Assembly: GCA_009840115.1 (NCBI GenBank)
Contig: VXOJ01000019.1
Location: 1 to 45,429 of the forward strand
Length of the DNA: 45,429 bases
Reading direction: 5' to 3'
DNA from: Gemmatimonadales bacterium
GTDB taxonomy: Bacteria; Gemmatimonadota; Gemmatimonadetes; Palauibacterales; Palauibacteraceae
The notes beneath the pieces are model-generated. The model saw only the letters and a list, made by a program, of their open reading frames with translations. It made no database searches and had not been told where the DNA came from. Each line of letters begins with the position of its first letter. The stretch's first letter is position 1. Below are positions 18,670 through 26,055 of the stretch, piece by piece. The position numbers and the translations under genes are program-made.

Positions 18670-18695
18670 TCGAATCGTGGCCTGCTCGATCCCGC

Positions 18696-19601
18696 CTAGG
18701 CGAGCCCCTTCTGCTCGAGGAAGCCGACCATCGTCGTGACGCACTCCTCGGGATCCTCCAACTGCAGGAAGTGCGTCGTGTCCGGTACGAAGTCGTACTC
18801 GAACCCGAGGATTCCCTCCAGTTCGGCGCTCGGCATGAAGGAGAACCTTAGCGTCGGATCGCCGCCGATCACCTTCACGGGACAGCGGAACTGCTTCGCC
18901 GAGGGTTCCACGCCGTAGGCGAAGCCCCACTGGAACACGTGCGCCTCCCACTCGGGGGGGCAGCAGAGTTCGTACTCCTGCTCGTCGGACAGGGGACGAA
19001 GCAGCGTGCGGCTGGCGAGTTCCGCCACGCCCGGCACCATGCGTTCGTGGAGCCGCGAACGCCGGAAGTCGGTGACGAACGCCGCGGGAGAGCGGAACCG
19101 GGCCGGGCGGAACTGCCTGGCGGCGGCGCAGTTTCGCCACAGGCGATCGATCTCGTACGGATCCCCCGTGGGCGGCGGATACAGCGGCGGGTCGAAGAGG
19201 ACCAGCCCCGCCCAGCCCTCGCCCGGCCGGTCCTCGTTGAGCGCGACGATCGCCGACAGCGAATGGAACACGCCCACCGCCGGCTTGGGCCCGAAATCGG
19301 CGTCGATGGCCTGGCGCACGAACTCGTTGTCCGCGACGAAGGTGGAGATGTTGTGGTTGTGAAGCGCGCTCCGCGGGTTCCAGCCGTGGCTGCGCAAGTC
19401 GTAGATGATGAGATCGAAGTCGGGCATGAGCCGCGACCAGAACGGATAATAGAGATCCGACGCGAGCCCGTTGTCGTGGCTCAGGACGAGCCGCGGACCC
19501 TTCGGGTTGCCGTATCTGCGCAGGATGATGCGGGCGCCGTCCGTCACCTGGATCGGAGTCGTGCTGAGCGGCGCCGGTACTTCCCATGTGTATTCCTTCA
19601 T
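18696..19601 (-). CDS. Alpha/beta hydrolase B (paralogue of the gene at 14381-15283)
   Basis: 301 residues. It aligns end to end with hydrolase A: LVLSHDNGLASDLYYPFWSR, IIYDLRSHGWNP, VGVFHSLSAIVALN (nucleophile Ser in a FHSLS elbow), GLVLFDPPLYP, VIGGDP and VPDTTHFLQLEDPEECVTTM. Many blocks are near-identical between the two, so they arose by duplication. The start is ATG 19601, with AGGAG inside a 12-bp palindrome (AGGAGATCTCCT) ending right before the ATG. It is divergent from the Asp-box protein gene at 19786. Function is unknown; the two copies flank the HNH module and may differ in substrate. Confidence 0.86.
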   Translation of the reverse strand: MKEYTWEVPAPLSTTPIQVTDGARIILRRYGNPKGPRLVLSHDNGLASDLYYPFWSRLMPDFDLIIYDLRSHGWNPRSALHNHNISTFVADNEFVRQAIDADFGPKPAVGVFHSLSAIVALNEDRPGEGWAGLVLFDPPLYPPPTGDPYEIDRLWRNCAAARQFRPARFRSPAAFVTDFRRSRLHERMVPGVAELASRTLLRPLSDEQEYELCCPPEWEAHVFQWGFAYGVEPSAKQFRCPVKVIGGDPTLRFSFMPSAELEGILGFEYDFVPDTTHFLQLEDPEECVTTMVGFLEQKGLA

Positions 19602-19613
19602 AGGAGATCTCCT
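19602..19613 (-). promoter_or_regulatory. Palindromic ribosome-binding site of hydrolase B
   Basis: AGGAGATCTCCT is a perfect 12-bp palindrome abutting the ATG of hydrolase B on the minus strand. Its first half is the Shine-Dalgarno sequence, spaced 7 nt from the ATG. In RNA it could form only a 4-bp stem with a GATC loop, so any regulatory effect would be small. Confidence 0.45.
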
Positions 19614-19785
19614 TTCGTACATGGAGAGAAGTACCCCCTCGCCATATGCCGGGTCCCGAGGAATGCGGGGGCCTGACGGGTTGCCCTCTTCCCGCGCCCG
19701 GCCCGACCTTGCGGGCTCGCGGCACGCCACGCGCGGCGCTGCCCGGCAGCCACAGCCACCAGCCACAGCCGATAAAGGTGCGATC

Positions 19786-22700
19786 ATGATCGAGTCCGAA
19801 CGGTTCCACGCGAACCCGTACGCCCGCCGCGGCGTCCTCTCCCGCTTCCCCGCCCTTCTCCTCGCGGGGATGGCGAGTCTCGGCACGCTCGGCACTCCCG
19901 GGGCGCTCGCCGCACAGGACGGCGATGATGACGAGGACGGCGCGCCCGAACTGAACGCCGGGTTCATCTCCGGCATCCGGTGGCGGAGCATCGGCCCCGC
20001 GCTGGCCTCCGGGCGAATCGCGGACATCGCGGTGGATCCCACGGACCGGAGCGTGTGGTACGTCGCGGCCTCGTCCGGGAACGTGTGGAAGACGACGAAC
20101 GCGGGGACGACGTGGACGCCGATCTTCGACAACTACGGGTCCTACTCCATCGGGGCCATCGCGCTCGACCCCAACGACCACCTCACGCTCTGGGTGGGGA
20201 CGGGTGAGAACAACGGGCAGCGCTCGGTGGGCTACGGGGACGGCGTCTACAAGTCGATCGACGGGGGGCGTTCGTTCCGCAACATGGGGCTCGAGACCTC
20301 CGAGCACATCGGGAAGATCCAGATCCACCCGGACGATTCCGACGTCGTCTTCGTGGCGGCGCAGGGGCCGCTGTGGAACGCGGGCGGCGAGCGCGGGCTG
20401 TACCGGACGACGGACGGGGGCGAGACGTGGGAACGGGTGCTCGAGATCGACGAGCACACGGGCGTGAACGAGGTCTACTTCGACCCGCGGAACCCGGACG
20501 TGATGTACGCCACCTCGTGGCAGCGGCGGCGGCACCAGTGGACGATGATCGACGGCGGGCCGGGCTCGGGCATCCACAAGTCGACGGACGGCGGGAACAC
20601 GTGGCGCGAGATCAACCGCGGCCTCCCCTCGGGGGACAAGGGACGGATCGGGTTCGCGATCTCGCCCCAGAACCCGGACGTGCTGTACGCGATCGTGGAG
20701 GCGAGCGGCGACGCCGGGGGCACCTTCCGCTCGGAGAACATGGGGGAGAACTGGTCGCGCACGTCCCGCTACCAGTCGGGCGCCGCCATGTACTACCACG
20801 AACTGTACGCCGACCCGCACCGCTTCGACCGCATCTACTCGCTCGACACCTTCGTCGAGATGTCGGAGGACGGCGGGGAGACGTGGGAGCGGCTCCCCAC
20901 GCAGGGCGTCCACGTGGACCATCACGCGATCGTCTTCGACCCGGACGACCCGGAGCACATCATCCTCGGCAACGACGGCGGGCTGTACGAGACGCGGGAC
21001 TTCGGGCAGAGCTGGCACTTCTTCTCCAACCTGCCGCTCACCCAGTTCTACAAAGTCGCGACCTCGAACGACGAGCCGTTCTACTACGTGTACGGGGGGA
21101 CGCAGGACAACAACACGCTCGGCGGCCCCTCGCAGACGGCCGACAACGCGGGGATCCGGAACTCGGACTGGTACGTGACGCTGGGGGGCGACGGCTTCGA
21201 CCCCGTCATCGATCCCGAGAACCCGGACATCATCTACTCGCAGCTCCAGAACGGCGTGCTGTCGCGCTTCGACCGCGTGTCGAAGGAGCGGCTCGACATC
21301 CAGCCGCAGGAGGATGCGGACGGGCCGCCGCTGCGCTGGTACTGGGACGCGGCGCTCCACATGTCGCCGCACGACAACCACCGTCTCTACTACGGGGCGC
21401 AGATCCTCTTCCAGTCGGACGACCAGGCCTCGACCTGGCGGCCGATCTCGGGCGACCTCACGCGGAACCTGGACCGCAACCAGCTCGAGGTGATGGGGCG
21501 GGTGTGGAGCGTGGACGCGGTGGGCAAGAACCGCTCGACGTCGGTGTTCGGGCACATCGTGGCGGTCTCCGAGTCGCCGTTCGTGGAGGGGCTCATCTAC
21601 GCGGGCACGGACGACGGGCTCGTGCAGGTGACGGAGGACGGGGGCGAGAACTGGCGCGCGGTGGAGAGCTTCCCGGGGGTGCCGGACACGAGCTTCGTCC
21701 ACGACGTCGAGGCGTCGCTGCACGACCCGAACACCGTGTTCGTCGTCATCAACAACTTCAAGCGGGGCGACTTCCGGCCCTACGTGCTGAAGTCGACGGA
21801 CCGCGGCGTGACGTGGACCTCGATCTCGGGGGACCTGCCGGAGAACGGACCCGCCTTCTCCATCGTGCAGGACCACGTGGAGCCAAACCTGCTGTTCCTG
21901 GGGACGGAATTCTCGGCCTTCACGTCGGTGAACGGGGGCGAGTCGTGGCTGGAACTGGGGACGGGGCTGCCGACGATCCCCGTGCGCGAACTGGAGATCC
22001 AGCAGCGGGAGGATGACCTCGTCGCGGCGACGTTCGGGCGCTCGTTCTACGTGGTCGATGACTACACGCCGCTCCGGGAACTCGCGGCGCGCTCGGACGA
22101 GATCCTCGCTTCGGACGGGCACATCTTCGAGGTGAAGGACGGGGAGATGTACCTGCGCTGGAGTCCCGGGGGGACGAGCGGGTCGAGCTTCTACACGGCG
22201 GACAACCCGGCTTTCGGAGTCACGTTCACCTACTACGTGGGCGAGACGCTGCGCACGCGGGAGGCGGCGCGGCAGGCCGAGGAACGGCGCCTGCAGCGGC
22301 AGGGGGAGGACACGCCGTACCCGACGTGGGAGGAGCTGGAGGCGGAGGACCGGGAGGAGGCGCCGCGCGTGTTCCTCACGATCCGGGACGGGGACGGGAA
22401 CGTGGTGAACACGGTGAACGGGTCGGCGTCGCAGGGCATGCGCCGGGCGACGTGGAACTACCGGTACCCCGGATACAATCCGGTCACGGGCGGCGGCGGT
22501 GGAGGCTTCGGCTTCGGCGGGTTCGGGGGCGGGGGCGGCAACGGGCCCATGGCGCTGCCGGGGAGCTACACGGTGTCGCTCTCGCAGCGCGTGGACGGCG
22601 AGGTGACCGATCTGGCCGGGCCGGTGCCGTTCGAGATCGCGCCCATGGGGGGCTCGGCGATCCCGCTCCAGGACCGGGCGGCGGTGCTCGCCTTCCAGCG

Positions 22701-23154
22701 ACAGACCGGGGAGCTGCTCCGCGCCGTCTCCGGGACGCAGCGTGTGGCGGGGGCCGCGATGGCCCGCATCTCGGCCATGAAGCAGGCCCTGGACCGCTGG
22801 CCGTCGGCGGATCCGGCCCTCCGGCAGGAGGCCCGCGCGCTGGAGCTGCGGCTCCTCGACCTGCAGGAGACGCTGAACGGCTCCCGCACGCGGGCCTCCC
22901 GCGCCGAGCCGGATATGCCGGGGATCGTGGCCCGCGTGAACCAGGTCGTGCGCGGCCACTGGAACGGCCTGCACGGCCCCACGCAGACGCACCGCGAGCA
23001 GTACGGGATCGCGAACGACGCCTTCACGGCGCTGTATCCGGACATGCGGCAACTGATCGAGACGGACCTGCCGGCGCTGGAGGCGCGGCTGGAGGCGGCC
23101 GGCGTGCCGTGGACGACGGGCCGTGCGCTCCCCGACTGGCCGCCGAACGGGTAG
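19786..23154 (+). CDS. Exported Asp-box/BNR-repeat beta-propeller protein (VPS10/sialidase-like)
   Basis: 1122 residues from ATG 19786, preceded by AAAGGTG. A signal-type segment (FPALLLAGMASLGTLGTPGA, then LAAQ) is followed by an acidic linker. At least eight Asp-box motifs are visible: TTNAGTTW, SIDGGRSF, TTDGGETW, STDGGNTW, SEDGGETW, TEDGGENW, STDRGVTW and SVNGGESW. These imply two stacked or tandem beta-propellers over residues ~50-760. After that come a beta domain and a Gly-rich stretch (residues ~900-920), then a helical C-terminus (~960-1120). Proteins of this layout are numerous in Gemmatimonadota and Acidobacteria and are labelled glycosyl hydrolase or VPS10-like without tested activity. 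The frame extends upstream, but that part is antisense to hydrolase B and is not used. Extracellular binding or degradation of polymers is a guess. Confidence 0.9.
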   Translation: MIESERFHANPYARRGVLSRFPALLLAGMASLGTLGTPGALAAQDGDDDEDGAPELNAGFISGIRWRSIGPALASGRIADIAVDPTDRSVWYVAASSGNVWKTTNAGTTWTPIFDNYGSYSIGAIALDPNDHLTLWVGTGENNGQRSVGYGDGVYKSIDGGRSFRNMGLETSEHIGKIQIHPDDSDVVFVAAQGPLWNAGGERGLYRTTDGGETWERVLEIDEHTGVNEVYFDPRNPDVMYATSWQRRRHQWTMIDGGPGSGIHKSTDGGNTWREINRGLPSGDKGRIGFAISPQNPDVLYAIVEASGDAGGTFRSENMGENWSRTSRYQSGAAMYYHELYADPHRFDRIYSLDTFVEMSEDGGETWERLPTQGVHVDHHAIVFDPDDPEHIILGNDGGLYETRDFGQSWHFFSNLPLTQFYKVATSNDEPFYYVYGGTQDNNTLGGPSQTADNAGIRNSDWYVTLGGDGFDPVIDPENPDIIYSQLQNGVLSRFDRVSKERLDIQPQEDADGPPLRWYWDAALHMSPHDNHRLYYGAQILFQSDDQASTWRPISGDLTRNLDRNQLEVMGRVWSVDAVGKNRSTSVFGHIVAVSESPFVEGLIYAGTDDGLVQVTEDGGENWRAVESFPGVPDTSFVHDVEASLHDPNTVFVVINNFKRGDFRPYVLKSTDRGVTWTSISGDLPENGPAFSIVQDHVEPNLLFLGTEFSAFTSVNGGESWLELGTGLPTIPVRELEIQQREDDLVAATFGRSFYVVDDYTPLRELAARSDEILASDGHIFEVKDGEMYLRWSPGGTSGSSFYTADNPAFGVTFTYYVGETLRTREAARQAEERRLQRQGEDTPYPTWEELEAEDREEAPRVFLTIRDGDGNVVNTVNGSASQGMRRATWNYRYPGYNPVTGGGGGGFGFGGFGGGGGNGPMALPGSYTVSLSQRVDGEVTDLAGPVPFEIAPMGGSAIPLQDRAAVLAFQRQTGELLRAVSGTQRVAGAAMARISAMKQALDRWPSADPALRQEARALELRLLDLQETLNGSRTRASRAEPDMPGIVARVNQVVRGHWNGLHGPTQTHREQYGIANDAFTALYPDMRQLIETDLPALEARLEAAGVPWTTGRALPDWPPNG

Positions 23155-23207
23155 GTGCCGGCTTTCGCACGCGGGGGCGGCTCCGGTAGCCCGGCGGGCG
23201 TCCCCGC

Positions 23208-23735
23208 GTGAAGATCCTCTCGTACCTGTGGAAGACGATCGGGCCTCGGCGGGTGGGGCTCGTCGTCATGTGCGTGTACGCGGCGTGGCTCGTCTTCTTC
23301 TACCGCTACCACTGGGTGGACGGGATCAACCTCCTCATCCACGAGGCGGGCCACCTCGTCTTCTCGCCGCTGGCCCGGCTCTCCGCCGGCGGAGAAACGC
23401 TCGCCGTACTGGCCGGACCCGCGCTTCAGCTCGCCGTGCCCCTCTACATCACGTACCGCCTGTGGCGGCGGGGGGAGGCGATCCCGGCCGCGGTCGGCGC
23501 CCTGTGGTCGGCCGAGAGCCTCATGTACACGGCGGCTTACCTGGGCGACGCGAACCGCCTCGCCCTCCCCCTGATCGGCGGCCACCCGAACGACTGGCGC
23601 TTTCTCCTGGACCGCGCCGGCGCCCTGGAGTCCGCCGAGCAGCTCGGCCTCGCCCTCCACCTCCTCGCCAGCGCCGCCGCAATCGCCGCCGTCTGGCGCA
23701 CGATCCGCCTCGAATCCGAGCCAGCGACACACTGA
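23208..23735 (+). CDS. Membrane protein with HEAGH motif (M50-like)
   Basis: 175 residues from GTG 23208, 53 nt after the Asp-box gene. Helices lie at ~17-33, ~66-84, ~95-112 and ~145-165. In the second hydrophobic region LLIHEAGHLVF gives an HExxH at residues 45-49, and GPALQL (70-75) follows. This pattern is reminiscent of site-2-protease-like M50 enzymes. The protein is short and no NPDG-type third ligand is evident, so activity is uncertain. Homologues of this type are usually annotated as integral membrane proteins of unknown function. The ribosome-binding site is weak. Confidence 0.75.
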   Translation: MKILSYLWKTIGPRRVGLVVMCVYAAWLVFFYRYHWVDGINLLIHEAGHLVFSPLARLSAGGETLAVLAGPALQLAVPLYITYRLWRRGEAIPAAVGALWSAESLMYTAAYLGDANRLALPLIGGHPNDWRFLLDRAGALESAEQLGLALHLLASAAAIAAVWRTIRLESEPATH

Positions 23736-23865
23736 TTCTTCACGCTCGAGAAGTTAGACGTCATCACCGACGACCTGCACATCAGACGGCCGCCCGATGG
23801 CCGGTGCGCAAGCCCTGCGCTGGAGGCAGTTTGTCGAAGTCGGTCACAGTCAGACAGGAGGGGCA

Positions 23866-24468
23866 ATGAACATCCGATCAACGTTGGTAGCGCTGGTTGG
23901 GTGCACGACGCTCACCGATGCCGCAGTAGCGCAGGCGATCCCGGAGTGCGGTGATCCCGATCAGCAGGAGGTCATCGCCGGGTGGCTCGACCTTGCCGCC
24001 GACGCAGGCGGGCTTTTTGAGCTCGACGCGGACGGGCTGCATGTCGAGCCGGAGTTCTGGGCGGCGCTCGATCTCACGCAAAAAAAGACGCTCATGATCG
24101 GGGCTGATGTCTACCACGAGTGCGTGATCTGGCCCGAGCTGATCGACGATGGCACCGATCCGGCGAAACGGATGTGGCTTTGCGGGATCGAGATCTGGCG
24201 CCGGGATGCGGATTGGGACGACTGGCGCAATCCGCCGAAACCGATCGCCGAGACGCTGCCGGGCAGGTATGGCGGCTGCGAGTTCCGGATTGAGGGCGTG
24301 CCTTCCCTAGGTTACGGCAAGTTCAGAGCAAGCGTCTGCAGGAGTCGCTCGGCCATCTCGTCGTTGGACAACCTAAAGTGTGGTTCCGGCTCCTCATTCT
24401 CCGAGAAGGACTCTTCCGCCTCACGGAAATCCACGTACCCTGTGACTGCGATGTCCGTGTTCCAGTAA
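23866..24468 (+). CDS. Exported hypothetical protein with C-terminal tail antisense to the next gene
   Basis: 200 residues from ATG 23866, which has AGGAGGGG just upstream. The N-terminus MNIRSTLVALVGC with AVAQA looks like a signal peptide. The body is acidic, with three Cys (ECGD, HECVIW, WLCGIEIW) and paired Trp (RRDADWDDWRNPPKP). Not recognised. From about position 24312 the frame runs antisense through the end of the opposite-strand gene, and the last ~50 residues become Ser/Arg-rich and low in complexity. The original C-terminus was therefore probably lost, or the true homologous region ends near GCEFRIEGVP. Gene real; tail doubtful. Confidence 0.55.
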   Translation: MNIRSTLVALVGCTTLTDAAVAQAIPECGDPDQQEVIAGWLDLAADAGGLFELDADGLHVEPEFWAALDLTQKKTLMIGADVYHECVIWPELIDDGTDPAKRMWLCGIEIWRRDADWDDWRNPPKPIAETLPGRYGGCEFRIEGVPSLGYGKFRASVCRSRSAISSLDNLKCGSGSSFSEKDSSASRKSTYPVTAMSVFQ

Positions 24469-24770
24469 CGTTGCGGATAATGCCGAGAAATCTCGACGAA
24501 GAAAGCGCCGCAACCCCATTCGTGGACGATGAGGAATGGCTGGTCGGCGAGTCTCGAGTCCGCGCTGTCCCCGTAGGGAAAATACTCAACGTGAATCGGC
24601 CTTTCGCCATCCTCGACAAACAGGCAAAAGCCACGGCGATCGTAAGGATCCTCCGGCGATTGCTCAGAATCTCGGATCTTGACAGCGGCGTCGCCGGCGA
24701 TCTTCCGCTTTACGTTATCGACGAGGGCCTTGTAGTGCGCCCACCCCCCCTGCTTCAGCGTCTCATCCAC
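24312..24770 (-). CDS. Hypothetical protein, third gene of PHP-SMC unit
   Basis: 152 residues, soluble, acidic, no recognised family. Features: DPYDRRGFCLFVEDGERPIH, VEYFPYGDSADSRLADQPFL, IVHEWGCGAFFVEISRHYPQ, then an acidic segment ending in LSNDEMAERLLQTLALNLP. It starts 37 nt after the stop of the AlbA_2/HATPase gene on the same strand and shares its lower GC, so it probably belongs to the same transcript. Its 3' end overlaps the convergent exported-protein gene by 157 nt. It could be an effector, sensor or unrelated passenger; nothing in the sequence decides. Confidence 0.65.
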   Translation of the reverse strand: MDETLKQGGWAHYKALVDNVKRKIAGDAAVKIRDSEQSPEDPYDRRGFCLFVEDGERPIHVEYFPYGDSADSRLADQPFLIVHEWGCGAFFVEISRHYPQRYWNTDIAVTGYVDFREAEESFSENEEPEPHFRLSNDEMAERLLQTLALNLP

Positions 24771-24807
24771 CGCGCAGCTCCCGAATCGTGATAAGGTGGA
24801 ACCGTCC

Positions 24808-26052
24808 CTAGCTCGCAGTCTCGTCCGTTTTCCACAGTCGTAAGGTGAAGCGCTGCTCTTCCTCCACCAGCTCCGGCTCGGTTCCGTTATGGTCTCGCAT
24901 CCCTGGAATGATCTTGTTTCTGACCCCCATGCCGCGTGCGTCGACGTACCCGTAATCGCGCATGACGTTTACGAGATTCTGGTTGCGCGCGTAGCGCATT
25001 CCCGACTTCATCCCTTCAGGGGTCACGGTGTTGGGCAAGCGACCGGGGCTCATGACCTCAAGCCGGTTCGAATAGATGGTAAGCGTCACGTCCGTGCCGG
25101 CGATGCTGTAGTCGCGATGGACGAGCGCGTTGCCGACAGCTTCCCGGATCACACTCTCCGGGTATTCCCAGCGGTCAACCCGCCGGTTCCCTTCCAGGTG
25201 CGCGGAGGGCTGCGTATTGCGGCGTGCGAAGTCCCAAGCTTGATCGACCAGGCCAGCTTCCACAATTGCGCCCTCCGCGTTCCGAAGCGGAACCAAGGGT
25301 CCTTTCAAGTCCTCGTCGGCGCGGGTCGCGTAGCCCGGTTCTTCTCCTGGATAGCAGAGGGCGCGCATCCCCGACTGGGGAAGAGCTCGTTTCGGATTCC
25401 GCCCGAACAGGAGCATCCCATCGATGGTCGGGACGGTGCGTCCGGCGGTAACAGCCGCCAGTTCAAGGTTCACGAGCAGCCGGGCCCGCTCGTCGGGGTC
25501 TGCCGGGAATGATCCTTCGGCGTCCACGACGCGCCCGAAGTATTCCTCGAGCCGCCGTGAATCCAAAGCGTCTACGGTTGTCCCTGGTACCGGCTTCAGC
25601 CCGTATCGCAATCCTCCCGACTGCTGATAGAGACGCTGCTCCTCTTCGCGGGTTGCGTCGCGGGTCGTCGTGCCAACCCGCACTTTCGTGAGCCAGAACG
25701 ATCCACGCTTCGCTTTGTAAGGCTTGTCGGGCGCGTCAGCAGGAAGCGTTACGATTCCGACCCACCGTCCTCCACCCCAGTCGATTGCCTCCCAATACGG
25801 AATCACAGCCGGCTGAAGCCGGTCACGGGCCACCTGCATGACCCATTCTTCTGCCTCCCGTCGGTCGCGCGTCAGCCCGCTGACAGTCTGGTCATTCTCG
25901 ACCCCGAGCACGACGTGCCCTCCCTCGAGATTCAGAAGCCCCGCCATCTCGTTCGCGAGCCTCTCCGGGGAGATGTCGTCCCGCTTGAACTCTACCCCCG
26001 AGTTCTCTCCGTTACTGATGAGTTCGATCAACTCTGTCCGGTTCATCCCCAT
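24808..26052 (-). CDS. Schlafen AlbA_2-type DNA-binding protein with HATPase-like C-terminal domain
   Basis: 414 residues. The N-terminal AlbA_2 domain shows GVEFKRDD (19-26), LANEMAGLLNLEGGHVVLGV (32-51) and, later, YKAKRGSFWLTKVRVGTTTR. The C-terminal half carries a GHKL-type ATP-binding domain: REAVGNALVHRDYS with N-box Asn308, SPGRLPN (335-341) and RNQNLVNVM, RGMGV. This combination is the standard putative transcriptional regulator/ATP-dependent AlbA_2 family, seen widely in mobile islands and defence loci. Two ATGs compete, 26052 and 26046. The second has GAGG at better spacing, and that site overlaps the TGA of the PHP-SMC gene, indicating coupling. The partner role is inferred from the 3-nt spacing. 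Confidence 0.88.
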   Translation of the reverse strand: MGMNRTELIELISNGENSGVEFKRDDISPERLANEMAGLLNLEGGHVVLGVENDQTVSGLTRDRREAEEWVMQVARDRLQPAVIPYWEAIDWGGGRWVGIVTLPADAPDKPYKAKRGSFWLTKVRVGTTTRDATREEEQRLYQQSGGLRYGLKPVPGTTVDALDSRRLEEYFGRVVDAEGSFPADPDERARLLVNLELAAVTAGRTVPTIDGMLLFGRNPKRALPQSGMRALCYPGEEPGYATRADEDLKGPLVPLRNAEGAIVEAGLVDQAWDFARRNTQPSAHLEGNRRVDRWEYPESVIREAVGNALVHRDYSIAGTDVTLTIYSNRLEVMSPGRLPNTVTPEGMKSGMRYARNQNLVNVMRDYGYVDARGMGVRNKIIPGMRDHNGTEPELVEEEQRFTLRLWKTDETAS

Positions 26053-26055
26053 CCC

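Noticed and set aside
19748..19770. AGCCACAGCC occurring twice upstream of the Asp-box gene
   Set aside because: A short, low-complexity direct repeat that is easily expected by chance in this composition.
19471..19785. Upstream extension of the Asp-box protein frame
   Set aside because: It would run antisense into hydrolase B and place the signal peptide internally; ATG 19786 is preferred.
18022..23052. Very long minus-strand open frame of about 1670 residues across the Asp-box gene
   Set aside because: It is antisense to a clearly coding gene with eight Asp-box motifs and is Arg/Val/Pro-rich with no domain; GC bias alone keeps the frame open.
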